64,000 nucleotides of DNA from Porphyra umbilicalis (GCA_002049455.2 KV918834.1:124001-188000), one strand, 5' to 3'. Positions 32,623-45,892 are shown, numbered from the stretch's first letter. Notes: generated by a model from the letters alone, not told the origin. Numbers and translations are program-made.

Positions 32623-33873
32623 GGAGCGGCCTGGCGAACGATCGCTGCTCACGGAGCCGTCTTCGGGCATGCACGAAGGGATTCAAGATCGTGTGAAGCA
32701 AACTCCGGATCATCGACCGCTTTCCTTTTTACTCCACCAGTAGTTCTGGCTGGCCGGTACTGTCTGAAGCCTCATTGGTCCCTAACCTCTCCAGAGAGCA
32801 TCGAGACCCAGTGGTCCACATCCGGTTTGGTCCAACGCGGGGGACGTCTAACCTTGCAATTTTCAGAAAAGCACCATAACGGAACCATTTCAGGCACGTG
32901 CGTGCAATACCCACGCCTAGTTGAGACCCCCGTTCTCCGGACTTCCGGGTTGATTGGTCGGTTCTGCTGCAAGCACACGAATGAATATTTGGAATTGGAT
33001 GAACGAGTGCATGCAACGGTTTTTTTTGAAAGGCGGCACAATCCCAGCCACAGAGTGTTTCATTGCCACGTTCGAGGCAGTCATCCAATCAGCTTTGTTC
33101 TCATGGCAAACAACCGCTGGATCCTTCTACTTCTTAGCGTCCCTCCGGCCAGCTGGAGGGCGTCAACCGCCCGATTCTTCGGTCGGCTCAAAGCTGTTCT
33201 CTGATTTGACTCCGGCTGGGGCACAAGCACCAGATGCTCAAGTCACCAGTCCGACGGATGATCACGACGAAGTTGATTGCCAACCCCGCCTTCCGTCGCC
33301 CGGCGCCCTATGAAAACCACGGAGCACTTTATTTGGATTTATAGTACGCCCACCACCCGTCACGCACCCACCCCTCCCCCGAACTGAATCGAACGGCCGT
33401 TTCTGCCTGCGCGTAGGCGTCAATCCAGTGGTCGTCGTCTAACCCTCCGTCCGCGGCTGACATTGGTATCTCCGAACGTTCCCCACCAACCCGCCGACGA
33501 TAGGCGTCAACACTCCTGACGGTCTCGCCCAAACTGTCAGACGCCCATTGGGTGCAGTTTTCGTCTTGCTTTGACGCACAGGCGTCAGATTCTTGGCGCG
33601 GGCGCCCCGCCACGGCCCGCCCGGCGACAGTCCGCTTGTCATTGGACTGACGAGTGGGGCGATGGGGTCGATGAATGTACGGATGGGGGCGTTTGCACAT
33701 GAGCGGCGGTCGAGACGCGGCTGGCGGGATCTGTGGCTAGTGGACTCGATCTGCAGACTACGCTTTTCTGAAACACAGATGGATCTCTGCGAAAAAGTTT
33801 CAGAAGAGTCCACGCAGTTTCACGTGGCACTGTAATGACCAGACCCAGAAGACTGCCCTTATCTGGGCGTGTA
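32623..33873. other. Stretch without a recognised gene
   Basis: Plus frame 32954-33313 and minus frame 33329-33700 are open but show no domain. The region shares the 21-base string CAGGCACGTGCGTGCAATACC with the 21.1-kb area. Nothing further can be supported. Confidence 0.45.
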
Positions 33874-35498
33874 CCCTGGCCTTCATGGCGGTGGCACGCT
33901 CGGCGACGCATCGACATCGGCCACGCCGGCCAGCTCCATGGCAGCGAGTGCGCACGGGGGCACGTGCGGCCCGCCGGCGTCGCGCGACGCCCACGGGAGG
34001 GGCCGTCACTCCGCCGCGCAGAGTACCTGCGCACGGCGGACTGGGCGGTCGACACGGCGCACGGGCGCGCGGGTGGGACCAACCGCCACGCGACGGAGCG
34101 CCTCTAACTGGGCCGCTAGATGGCTTCAGATCTCGCCGAAAATCCGCCGCAACAAATGCCGGGGAGCAGGCACGATCACCCGCGGGTCATCGCGGGCGCG
34201 TCGAACCCCGGAAGTCGCTGCGCGCGGTCGCCGCGCGCAACTCGTGGCGGTAGGGGGGGGCAGGGGTGCAGGTGTCGGCCGGGCTCTGCAACCCCGGTGG
34301 CAGGACAGTCCTTCTCAGCCACGTAACTCCATTCGCTTTTAGCGTCATCGTGACTCTTCCAACACTGACACGCACTCAGATCCCTGAGGACACGAATGCA
34401 GACTGCCACCTCTGTAGGGTTGTGCATCACGCCCCTTTTTGGGTGGCGGGGTGGGCGATGCACGCCTAAACACGCCCTTCTGCACGCCTTCAACATTGGC
34501 ACGCCCCTCTCACGCCCCTAATGTAGCCCCCATGTTTTGACATTTACTTGATAGGCGATTCAAAGTACCCAATACTCTTGCAATTCGGATGGTTCAAAGG
34601 ACCACAAAAATGCCAGAAAACATGAAGGAAACAGCTGCATGCGATACACTCTCTTGGCCTCTGCCACTCTGCCTCAAAGATACTTTGCAGCATCACGGGA
34701 CGTCGGCTCGCCTTGCCTCCACCGGCCGCCCCTTTTCCCGCAGTCCCGCCCATCTCACCGCGCACAAAGCCAGAGCAGATGGTCATCATATCATTCTCGG
34801 TCATGGCCGCGGGGGCGTCCTCGTCGCTGGGATGACCATCGTCCTGTAAAGGGACGCCGGCGCCAGCCGTGGCCCATCGGGCGACCTTCTCGTTCAGGAG
34901 GCGCGTAGCTCGCCGCCGGCGCCCCCTCCATCACTGCCGTCGGCCTGGTCGTTGCCGGCGCGCGATGCATCGCATTCAATGTCCTCATTGGCGCCCGTGT
35001 CGAGGAGCCCCTTTGCGTCCTCCCAGGCTGATGACAGCAGGTGGCCGTTGCTGTGCCCATCCCGCACAGATGGCGCCCGCGCATCATGGCGTCGAGCACA
35101 TTGTTTGTGAGCACACGACGGAAAAATGGTCCCCACGCCTCATAGCGTCGAGCACCTTGTTTGTGGACGCTAGACGGAGCAGTAAGACACCGCGCCCTGA
35201 AAAAGTAACGAGGGTGGCACGGAACTGCACCGAAAAATAATTCGTGGACTGGCGCCCCAAGAGCGCATTTGAAATGATGTACTTTTTTGCCAAGCACGCC
35301 CCAATCACGCCCCTGAAATTCTGGGCGTGCAGGGCGTGACACGCCCAAAGCACGTGAAATTGCACGCCCCAGGCGTGCAATTTAGCACGCCCCGGGTGTG
35401 TTGCACAACCCTACACCTCTGAAACGGAGAGCAAGTCCTGTGATCTAAGTATATGTGTGCATCACTACACTTTGAGAGCACTGTCATTAAGGCCAGGG
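33874..35498. repeat. TIR-bounded repeat, copy B, carrying a nested hAT element
   Basis: Same family as 21123-21730: starts CCCTGGCCTTCATGGCGG and ends AAGGCCAGGG. It is interrupted at 34415-35413 by a hAT element. Without that insertion and one 8-bp target copy its length is about 618 bp. No coding region supported. Confidence 0.7.
34415..35413. mobile_element. Non-autonomous hAT element, 999 bp
   Basis: Ends are TAGGGTTGTGCATCACGCCC and, inverted, TAGGGTTGTGCAACACACCC. The 8-bp direct repeat CACCTCTG flanks the element (34407-34414 and 35414-35421). The empty target is seen in the paralogous repeat at 21644-21651. Near both ends lie at least ten copies of GGGCGTG in either orientation, as expected of subterminal transposase-binding repeats. 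No transposase is encoded. Confidence 0.93.
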
Positions 35499-37415
35499 AA
35501 AAGATGGAAGCAAAATAGTTCATCAGAACACAGTTACAGTCATTTGAATGCTTATACGATATCCTGAATCCTCAGTTCTCGATGTCGGTGGACTCTGGAC
35601 ACCATTTCATAGCCCCTTGCCGCATGGATTCAGAGCTACACCACGTGCATTCGCCGGTGTTGATGGTCCGCCCCCCTTGCCAGCGACCAGCAGGAAGGTG
35701 TTGACCATTGTCCCCCCGGCGGTGAGTGATGCACTTTTGGTGTACCACGAGACTACAACTCTGCAGACCACTCAACAGCGCAACAACAGCACTGCAGCTC
35801 CATCTGGAATGTGGGCCACAGCGCCACACTCGTGCCGCGTCCCGCGTCGGCACTGGGCCGGCTGTATGGAGCCCGCGTCGGGGACCAGGGCCACCACCAC
35901 AGTGCCACCCCGCCGCCGCCGGCCGCCAGCGGCGGCGCTGGCGGCCGGCCCGGCAGACAGCGGGCGGTGGGTGCACGCGGCTGCGGCGGGCGGAGAGCCA
36001 TGGCGGTCGGCGACGCCGCGCCGCACCCGTGCCGCCCCTCGATGCCGCCACCACCACCGCCAGCACATGAGATGGTGGAGCGCCGCGGGTGCTGAGCGGA
36101 TCGGCGGGCACTCGGCCGGCGGACAGGCGGCGCGGAGCGGACGGTGCGAGCACCACTCTCGGTGTGACGAAAAGCCGTCTGATATGGAATTTTGGCGCCA
36201 GAAAAATACAATGGAATTTGGAGGTGGCAGACCGACATTGTCGCCCACCGCTACCACACCGACCTCAGACGGACATTGCAGGTCACCCTCCCAATTGCCA
36301 TACAGTAAACAGTGTGCAGCCGATGGGGACGACTGTGGCACCAATCAAAAGTGCTCCATCTGGACCACGGTGATTGCCACACGCCGCCGAGCCCGCGAGA
36401 GTCATCTATTGTCTCGATCGCCGCAAGATGGCTTTTTCAAATGGTCATGTGAGACCCCACCAACAGAATTGCGCTACCGAGCTTGGATGACGACAAAAGT
36501 CGAAACAAGAGGGTGTCCACGGATGGCACAAAGGCAGAGATGCTCTGACCGCCACGCTCGCGCCCCCGACTCCGGTTGTGCCGCCACTGCGGGGGGCCAT
36601 CCACAGTGCGCGGCGTGGCAGGTTAAAGCGCGACAAGTGTCGCCGCACCGCGGAGCAAAGTAGGCCGTGTACGTGCGCGCCACGCCCCGGCGCGTGGGGC
36701 ACCACGCAGCCAGGCATGTGATGTAGGTTTTATTTGCCCCGGCTCTGGGTACAGCCACCCCGCCCAGAGGCTCGAGGTGGGCAAGCAGGAATCCAATGGC
36801 GAGATGGGGCACCGCAGAATAGCAGTGATCAAGTGGCCCACGGCTGGCAGAGCCTGCGCCGGAACCAGTGTGGCTTGGCACGGGACCGAATCTGGGCGGC
36901 TGGGGCCGAGGCGCAAGCGGGCACGGGTCGAAAAAAGCGCGCAGCCGCTGCGCGTGGTGGAATGGCGTCCCCTAGAATCACAAACCACGCGTGCCGCCGA
37001 GGGTCGTCGTCCACCCCCGCAGAGGGGAGTGCCCGACCCGCAAAAAAAACATCAATCAAGTCCCTCGACGGAGAAAGCCGTACCTCAACCGTGCAAAAGC
37101 CCGCACACTCACTCAGTCGCCTACGCACTCACACACACAAAAAATGGGGCCGGACACCGGGCATAACAAAAAACAAAATAGAAAGGGAGCAGGGTGAAGC
37201 ACTGGAAAAAATCAAACCGTAAGCAAAAATTAAGAGTTATCGGACGTTCGAGGCGCCGAGCACCGGCACGGACGACGCCGTGCTCGCAGCCATACCCGCC
37301 ACGGGCCGTTCGGCGGTGGGAGCAACGTAGCAGCCCCCCGCGCGGCTGGCCTGGCCGCCCCGTGCCGGCAGCCAGCCGCACCACCGCGCCCAAGGCGCGC
37401 CGCCGCCGCGGCACG
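35499..37415. other. Stretch without a recognised gene
   Basis: Long frames on both strands (for example 35548-36663 plus, 36344-35772 minus) overlap and lack domains. The part next to 37416 is presumably the 3' untranslated region of the zinc-finger gene. Nothing else can be supported. Confidence 0.4.
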
Positions 37416-40400
37416 CTACAGGCACCAACCACCTGCCGCCTCCCTGGTAGCCACAACCGACACGTCCGCGCAGCTTGCGTCGCGCCGGTGGGGCACCACC
37501 GCCGCGTCGCCCACACGCACATCAGCGCCCCGGCGGGCGTCCCCCCCCCCCTCGGGGGGTAGCTCGTCTTCCGTCTCAGTGCCCCCTCCCTGGCCATCGC
37601 TGCCGCTGTACGGCTCCTCCTTGATGTCTCCCACGCCCCTGCCAACGCCGCCGTCACCTTCGTGCCGACGCGTTCGGTGGCCGGGAAGCTGCAGCGGGTG
37701 ACGCCCCCCTCTGCGGGCGGGGGACGGCGCATAGGCGCGGCCGCTCGCGCCGCCGCCGCCACCGCCACGACCGCCGCCCCCACCGCCGGCGCCGCTAGTG
37801 CCACCGCCAGAGTCTCCGCGAACGACGCTGTCGCCGCCGCCGTCCCCCATGGATGAGGCGCCGCCGCCACCGCCGCTGATAATGCCCCCCATTCCGTCTT
37901 CTGATAGCATGATATCGCCCTTGTGGCCGACGTCCCGCTGGTGACGCCGCAGGTGGGAGCGCTGCGCGGAGCGGTACGAGCACTGGCGGCAGCCATAGGG
38001 TTTGCGCTTGAGGTGGACGGCCAACACGTGGTCGTCCATGCCATGTTTGGCGCCGACTGGAGAGACACGTGGAATGAAGAGTGAGCGCACGGGGGGGAGA
38101 GGAGCGCGCGGCTCGGGGTCAACCAACAGGCACCGGCACCAGCCAAGACAGGCAAGAACAACCGAAAAGTCGCGCCACAGCAAGAGCAGGTGAGCAGAGC
38201 ACGCAGGAGCGTCAGTTGTTAGTCCCCATAGCTCGCCTCCTTCAGCACCCGTGCCGCCCGTGTGTGCGGCCCTGTTCGAGCTACTTCCCGACGACGCTCG
38301 ACACGCCCACCCACACCCACCCTCTCACCCCCCAACGTACAGCGCTTGTGGCACATGGGACACTCGTGCGGGCGCAGCTTGTAGTGCACATTGGCCACGT
38401 GCTGCCGCAGGTTGCCCTTGAGCGTAAAGCTCCGCTCACACATTGAGCACTGCCACTGGCGCTCGCCCGCGTGCTCCTGATCCCGGTGCAGCGACAGGTG
38501 GTACTTTGACGACGCGCGCACCGTGCACGAGCCGTACCCACACGAGAGGGACGTGTCCAGGGCGTCGGGCCACACGCCGCCGCCGCCACCGACGCCGCCT
38601 CCGAGGCCCCCACCGCCCCCACCACCGCCGACGTTGCCACCAAGGCCGCCACCGCCGCCGCCGCCACCGAGGCCACCGCCGCCGCCGCCGCCGCCACCGC
38701 CGCCACCGCCGCCACGGCCACCGCCAAGACCACCACCACCGCCGCCGCCGCCGCCTAGGCCACCGCCACCCGGAACGGGCGGGGCGCCCAGCGGGGAGCT
38801 GCCTCCAAGCCCCCCCATGGCGCCGAGCCCCCCCCCCCCCCCCCCCCCGCCCGCACCGGGCACCCCCGGGCCGAGGGGCCCCATCCCAAACGCCCCAACC
38901 TCCCCCCCGCCCCGCCGCCGGTGCACGACCGCCTGGTGCGTGGCCATGGCGGAGTCTGATGGGAAGAACAGGCCGCATTGGGGGCACGAAAAGCGCCCAC
39001 GGGAGCCCCCCCCGGCGCCGTGCGCGCCCGGCGGCAGCGGCAGCGGCGGCGGCGGCGGCGGGGGCACCCCCGCGCCCGCACCAAAGAGGCCCATGCCACC
39101 CCCGCCGGGCGTGGCGGCGCCAATCACCCCCTCCATGGGGAGGAGGCCCCGCTCCCCGACGCTGCCGCCCCCGTCGGGGGGCCACGGCTCGAGGCCGCCG
39201 CCACCCCCACCCCCGCCGCCGCCGTCCATGGCCCACGCGTCGAGGCCGCCCCCGTCCCGCCCGCCCGACGCCCGCGACCGCATGGGCGGCAGCAGCGGGG
39301 GGCTGAGGAACGGTCCGTCGCGCCCCCCACCTCTGCCGCCACCCACCGATGCGCGGCGGTTGCCGCCACCGCCAGCGGGCGGCGGTGGGGGCGGCGGCGG
39401 GGGGGGCACCCCCGCCACGGGCGAAGGGGGCGGGGGGCCCGCGCCCGGGTGGGCGCTCCCCCCCCCCCGCCGCCCCCGCCTGGCGGTGCCCCCGCGCCCG
39501 CCACCGTTAGGGGCGGCAGCAGAGATCGCAGCGGCGGCAGGCGCGTCGGCAGCCCCCCGCCGGGCGGTGACGCGGACGCAGAGCCGAGGCCCCCGCCGGG
39601 TGTCGATGCCACTCCGCTTTCCCCCATCGGGCCCGAGCAAATGGATGCCGCGCCGCCACCACCGCCGCCGGCGCGGCCCGACCGACCACCACCACCGGCG
39701 CTGACGAGGCGAGGCAGGCCACCGCGCGGCATGCCCGCACGTCCCGGCGGCGGCGCGCCTGCCCCACCACCACCACCACCACCGCCACCACCACCACCAC
39801 CACCGCCACCACCACCACCACCGCCACCACCGCCACCACCACCACCACCCGCTGCCGCCGCCGACGGCGCGCCAGCAGCCGCAGCCGCAGCAGCGGCAGC
39901 GGCAGCACCCGCAGCAGCCGCAACCGCCGCAGCAGAGCCCGACCCCGCCGCCGACGGCGGCGGCGGCAGCTGCAGGCCGCGCGTCGGGTCGCGCACCCCC
40001 GTAAACGGCGTCACGGGGGACCCCGCGTCGGGATCGCGCACCGGCAGGGGCGGCCCGTCCCACTCGAGCCCCGCCGCCGTCGCGCCGAGAGCGCGGAGGG
40101 GCGGCAGCAGCGGCGGCAGCGCCGCCGCAGCCGCCGCCGCCGCCGCCGCCGACGGGCGGGGCACGGCCAGCTCCGACGCGGCCCGTTTGAGGCCGGGGTG
40201 GTGCCGCCGCCGCTCGCCGCCGGCCGTCTGCCGTGAAGCGCCGGCAGCGCCGCTGGTGCTGCTCGCCCCAAAGCCGCTGCTCGTCGACGCGCCGACCGCG
40301 GGCGTCGACGCGGCGCTCGCATCGGGCGAGTGGGCGGGCGCAGAGGCGGCACCCGACGCGGCGGCGCCGCCCCCACCCCCGCCGCCGCTGTCACCGCCAC

Positions 40401-41655
40401 CGCCAAGGCGGACGCCCGCAGGCATCCCCGTCAGCGGCGGTACGTCGAGCGTCGCCCGCCGCCGTTCCGGCGACGGCGGCGTTGGCGGCGGCGCCGAGCG
40501 GCAGCGGCGGTCGGCGTGCGCCCGCCCCCCCCCCCCGACGGCGGCCGGGCCCGACCCATCGGAAAAGGGTGGGGAGCGCAGGATCCCCCCCATGCCCCCG
40601 CCCCCCGGCGGGTGCGGCAGCGGCGGTGGCGGCGGCGGCGGCCGCCGCCGTGGCAGCGGAGACGGGCTCGCGTCAGCCGGCCGCTCGCCGACGGGGCGGC
40701 CGAGGTAGGTCGGCCGCCGCGGGCCATAGGCGCCACCGCCGCCGGTGTCGCCCCCACCGCCCCCCGTGCCGACGCTGCTGTTCACGGGGGGGAGGGCGCC
40801 GCGCCGGCCAGTGGCGGGGGGGGGTGCCCCCACCTCCGCCAAGGGCGGCGCCCTCAAACGGCCGACGGAGTGGCGGCAGCGCCGGCTGCCCGTGGGTCAG
40901 CCCCGCCAGCGACGCCTCGGGGCCCAGATTGGCGGCGGGGCCGCCCCTGCCGACCGAGGCAGGCGCCGAGGCCGCTGTGGCGGCTGGTCGAGGCACCCAC
41001 CGGAGAGGCAGGGACGGGGTGGCTGGCGGCAGGGGCGACGCTGGGAGGCTCGGTAGGCCCCCGTGGCCAAGGCCGACGACCGGCGGGGGAACGCCGCCGC
41101 CGCCGCCACCGCTGCCGACGCCGCCGCCGCCCCCGCCACCGCCGCCGTCGCCGCCGCCGAGCGCACCCTGCGAGTCGGGGGTGTAAGACGGCGGGGGTCC
41201 GAGCCCCCCAAACGCCGACGGTGTGTAGGTGGCTGGCGGGTAGGGGACGACCTGATAGCCCCCCGCGTGGCCTCCAAACGGCGGTCCACCCGGAAAAGCG
41301 CCAAACGGGGAGCCGAGGGCGGGGGGGGGCGGGGCATACGGCCGACCAAAGGGCCCACCACCAGCCGCGGCCGGCGGAGGCGGGGGTGCTCTTTGCCGCG
41401 GTGGCGGCGCACCGAGGGGCTGCAGCGGCTGGTACCGAGATAGGCCGTCGCGGCCACCACCACCGCCACCTCTTGCGTCCCCGCCGCCGTCATCCTCTGG
41501 CCCGCCAGGTGGGGATGGCGAGTCGTCCTCGCCGCCCCCACCCCCATCGCCGCCGCCGTGCCCGTCCAGTCCCGTTCGGCCACGCCGCTCCGTTGGGGGT
41601 GGCGGCCATCCGCGGGCATGGCCACCACCGCCGCCGCCGCCGCTGCCGCCGCCAC

Positions 41656-41686
<31 letters not shown>

Positions 41687-41746
41687 GCCGCTGCTGCCGC
41701 CGCCGCCGCTGCCGCCGCCGTCGCCCAAAAGGGCAGGCGGAAACAT
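37416..41746 (-). CDS. Large Gly/Ala/Pro-rich protein with five C2H2 zinc fingers, one intron
   Basis: Probable transcription factor. From the ATG at 41746 a very Gly/Pro-rich N-terminal half includes PYPPATYTPSAFGGLGPPPS and polyAla and polyGly blocks. Five C2H2 fingers follow: CPQCGLFFPSDSAMATHQ (near 38970), a C-x4-C finger (near 38530), CSMCERSFTLKGNLRQH (near 38430), a split finger, and CRQCSYRSAQRSHLRRH (near 37980). The fourth finger is cut by an intron at 38057-38340 (GTACGT donor, CAG acceptor). Splicing joins T to TC, making the finger's conserved Phe and restoring exact C2H2 spacing. The tail is Gly-rich with IKEEPYSGSDG. The long frame changes twice, at G9 (40816-40824) and C11 (39458-39468), so exact coordinates and length are uncertain. 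Introns there cannot be excluded. Confidence 0.75.
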
Positions 41747-44700
41747 GAGTCGCCCCGCACGACGCGGGCACGCACGGGCGCGGGACGCTTTTCGGTCGGG
41801 CGACGGCACCGCCGCCCGTCACTCATGAGGGCTCACGGACGCAGGGGGCCCGCGTCGGTCGCCGCGCCGCTTTCGATTGCGCGCCGTCGCTGTTGGCGGC
41901 GGTCGGTCGCCCCGCGGCGCTCCGCCAGAGAGGCCAGTAAAACAAGGAGCCGGCTCGGAGCTCGTTAAAGTGTCTGCGACGCCGCCGCCGCCGCCGCCGC
42001 CGCCGCTGACGCCGATGCCGCTGCCGCCGCCACCCCCGACCCCTCCACCACCGTCACCGCCACTATCGTCGTCGCCGCTGCCGTCGTTGCCCCCCCGCCG
42101 CCCCCGTGGCCGCCCGTCCAGCGGCCTTTGCCAGTCAATGAATGCCGCAAAATGGGCGGGCGGCCGCCGCGGCCGCCGCGCTCTCTGTTTTCGCCCCGCG
42201 CCCGCTCCGCCGACTGCCGCTGTGTCGGCGGCTGCGCGTGGAGATCACCCCTCGCTCACCGCGCGGCCACTGGCGGACACGCCCGGCCGCCCGAACACAG
42301 GCTCCCGCGGCCGCGGCGGGCCGCGGAACCAGGCGCCACCGCCACGCGACGGTGGCCAATATACAGTGCTGCCGGGTTGGGGGGGGGGGGGAGCGCAGCA
42401 GCAACGTATGGGTGTTGCCACTAGGCACTGGGACGCGCGCGCGGGCAGAGGGAGGAGCAACCGCCGCGACGCCCCGAACTCACCCGCCGTCACGCGTGGC
42501 GACTCAGCGCCGTGCAGCGGCCCAACGCCGGGCGGTAGCGTCAGCAGCGGGCCCGCCCCCGTCAGGTTGGGCACCTGCCACCGTCGGTGGGGTGCTCGCT
42601 CGTGTGTCGCCGCCGCCGCCACTCCCACAGTTGTGCCAGTCCGCCGACGCCGCCGAGTGCGTCCCGACCGTCACCGCCGTCGCTTGGCCGCCACTAGCCA
42701 CCGCGATCGCCACCGCTCCACGCTGCCACCAAAAACTGCCCCCCCCCCCCCCCCCCCCCCCTCTCCCTGCGCCCCCCTCCGTACCAACACTTGCGCGCCC
42801 GTCTCGCCGACGCAGCGCCGCGCGCGCGCCGGACGCGTGGGGCGGAGCGCCCGTCTGGGAGGCGCGCGCGCGGGCCGGCGAGCACAACGGCCGTCCGAGG
42901 CGAGGCTCGTGGGCGGGTCGGTTCGGCGCGGTGGCCACGCCTCCAGCGCTGCCCCACGGGGCGACACAGACAGCAGTGGCGCCGACGCTATGGCAGGCCG
43001 TCCCCGTCGTGACAGCGCCGTCGTGACCGCCACCGCGGGTGTGCGGCGGCGTGAGGGCGCAATCAAGCTGCCCCCGCGCCCGTCGTCACAGCCGCTGCGG
43101 GCCGTGCGGCGACGTGCGGCGCAATGGAGCTGTCCCCGTGCCCGTCCGTGCCGCCCGCCGAACGTCTGTGGCCGCCACGACGGCTGGTCGCCGGCCGTGG
43201 TGGCGACGGCGGCGACGGCAGCGGGGGGGAATATGAAAAACACCCAAACACCCGACGCCGCCCGCCCGCGGCGGTCGCCGTCCCCGACACGCGCGCGTGC
43301 GCGCGCGCGCGCGCGCGCCGGATCGACGACAGCGCGCGGGCGGCGGCGGGCGGGCACTTGCTACGGCGGCGGCCATCTCGGCCGTAGCGGCCCTCCACCC
43401 GGCTCCGCTTCCGCGCCCGCTAATTCAGTCCCTGCCGCACGTGGCCGACACAGGTGGACGAGCCCGCGGCCCGCGCACGGGACCGCTCCCAGGTGAGGGT
43501 CTGCAGGTTGGATAGACCCGGGACTGGTCGACGAATGGGGAAGGGGGGGGGGGGTGGTGCGCCGCCGACGGCGCCGACCGCCGGCGGCATGGCGGCCGCA
43601 GCGGCCACGCACGGTGACCGCCCTTCTTGGGATGGCGGTTGGCGCGCCCCCCCTGTTACCAGAGCTGAGCAACCCACGGCAGCAGGGCGGGGTGTCGGCC
43701 GCAGTCAAGGTGGCGGCACAGGTCGCCCCACGCGCCGCCCGTGGGGGCACGTGGCGGCCGCGTCTGGCAGGGGGCGGGCATGCGGGGCGGGACGACCTTC
43801 CCGCGCCGCCGTCGATCTCCGCAGTGGCCTGCGCGTGGCGGGGGCGTCGACGGTGGCCGCCGCGCCGTCCTCGTCGCCTGCGCCCATCCACGAGCGGCCG
43901 TGGCCCCCGCGCGAATGCGGTGCGTGGCTTTGCGAGGAACCCTCCACGCCACGCGTCTGGACGGCCACCGCTCTCCGGCTGCCGATCTGGTTGGGTAACC
44001 AAAACAAGAGCCAGGGGCGGTGGCAGAGTGGCGGAGCTGTCTGCCGAGCTCCCGCCCCCCCCGCCAGACGCCGGCACCGCCGTGAATGAGGTGTCGGCCG
44101 GCGGGCGCGCCCGCCTCGAGTGGACCCACAGCGCTCAACCGACCGTCGTAGTCGATGGCGGCACGGAGGGGGCGTCGCGGGATGGGTGCAACCCACGATG
44201 AAACAGCAGGGAAGCACTGGGTGCGGCCGCCGAGGGTCTCACGCGCCGCGCCGCCCCGCCCAAAACATAGTCGGGTGAGGGGCCCATGGGTGGGAGGGGT
44301 AGGTGGTGCGCTGTTTGGCCTCCCGCGTTGGGGGCGCCGCGGGCACCGGGTGCTTCCGCCATGCGGGCGAACTGGGGTATCGTGCACCCCGCCTCCCGCT
44401 CTCTCCCCCCCCCGCCCCTCCAACAACAGTCGATTGCCACCGCGCCGGCGGTGCTGTTTTGCGCGCCCCATCGGGAACCCACAAGAAGGGCTTCTAGAAA
44501 CGACCGGAGTGGCGGAGTGGCTCTCACGACGCCCGACGCGGCGTGCCCCCCCCCCACCGTACGGCCATCTGTCCATGCTGTTGGGGGAATACGACCAGAA
44601 AGGCCGCGCGGGGCAGGGATGGATATTTTGGCTGCGCACGAACGCACAGCCAATCAACCACCAATTTCCTTGCTACTTGTCAAGGGTCCCCCGCTGGGAA

Positions 44701-45892
44701 TAGCTCACTGTACCGCCCTCACGAGCGCGACCCATGGGGGTGCCCAGGCCAGTCTCATGTAACGATATCACGCGCGACCAGCTTACTGCCCGTTGGCGGC
44801 CGCCCGACGGCGCACTCCCATCGTATTTGCAGCGCTTGCGCCAGAACCGTATCGGTCCCGCATCACACCCAAGCATGGCGCCCATTCACCCGGCCAACCG
44901 CCTCCGTTGGCGTTCGGGCGCACCCGCCCGGTGCAACCGCCACAAGGCAAGAGCGCAGGGGGGGGTGGCGGGAGGCCCCTCCGAACCGGAGCGTTTGGTG
45001 TGGGTGGGTAGGTTCCAACTGGGCGCGGCGAATGCACCCAGCCACCGAGTGTACAGCCGGCTGTGGCGTGGATGTGGTTTCCAGTGGCCGTGGGAGAGCC
45101 CCGGCCGCCGCCCACGCCGTCCGGAAAAGGTGCTCCAAAAGGGGTCGGCAGCAGACACGCCTCGTCCCGGCCTCGTCGGCAGACACCAACGCGCGCAGAG
45201 CGCCGCACCAACGAGAGCAGAGCGCCTCACCAACGAGCGCATTCGGCCACGGAGGGCCACAGCTTGTGGGGCCCGCGTGGCTTGGATCAACAGCTAAGTA
45301 AAACACTGCACGACTAAAGTGTCAATTCTATTTACCGTGAGCTGGGATCAATTGACCCGAGAAAAAGGAACATTTGATCCTGTCAGGATATCGTCGATTC
45401 CGGCGCTTCTTCATATGAGAACTAAATGTCGATTTCACGTATGAAGGCGCGTGAGCACGACTCATATTGGCGCGCACAGAACTCGGCAATGGGACGAGCG
45501 TTGGCGCTCCGCATGGACGCATCCTGGAGCCTACTTCATCAGCTTTTTTATGACACACTTTCAGGCGGCTACGGCCATAGGCTTGAGAGATAGACATTTT
45601 TCCTTGCATCCCACCGTTGTCTTGAACGCCTTTTCGTGGAAAAAATGGCCCGCTGATGACGCTGCAGGCGGTAACTCGACGTGGCTGGGCAACAAAATGC
45701 GTGTCATCGGTGCTGTGGGGAAGTCTGGACGACATGTGTGGCCGTTGGTCAACACGGGCGGTGGTGGTGGGGGGCCGTGCCGTCGTCTGGCTAGCGCCTG
45801 CAGGGTTCTACAGAATACAGTCTTGGGGCCCTGCCGGAAGATGCAATCTGTGTCCCCGCGATGAAACGACGTGAACATCTCCATGCTGTACC
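41747..45892. other. Very GC-rich stretch without a recognised gene
   Basis: Holds a run of 23 C (42739-42761), an alternating CG/GC tract (about 43290-43318) and Pro/Arg/Ala-biased open frames on both strands that overlap almost completely. The part next to 41747 is likely promoter and 5' UTR of the zinc-finger gene. The frame at 45451-45864 plus (FSLHPTVVLNAFSWKKWPAD) looks somewhat protein-like but unrecognised. Confidence 0.45.

Noticed and set aside
38219..38340. Extension of the zinc-finger frame to 38219 without splicing
   Set aside because: Reading through gives a finger with wrong spacing. The GTACGT donor and CAG acceptor restore an exact C2H2 finger.
38443..40857. Long Pro/Arg-rich open frames on the plus strand opposite the zinc-finger gene
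   Set aside because: They are the antisense of GC-rich Gly/Ala codons. The minus strand carries the zinc fingers and a splice junction.
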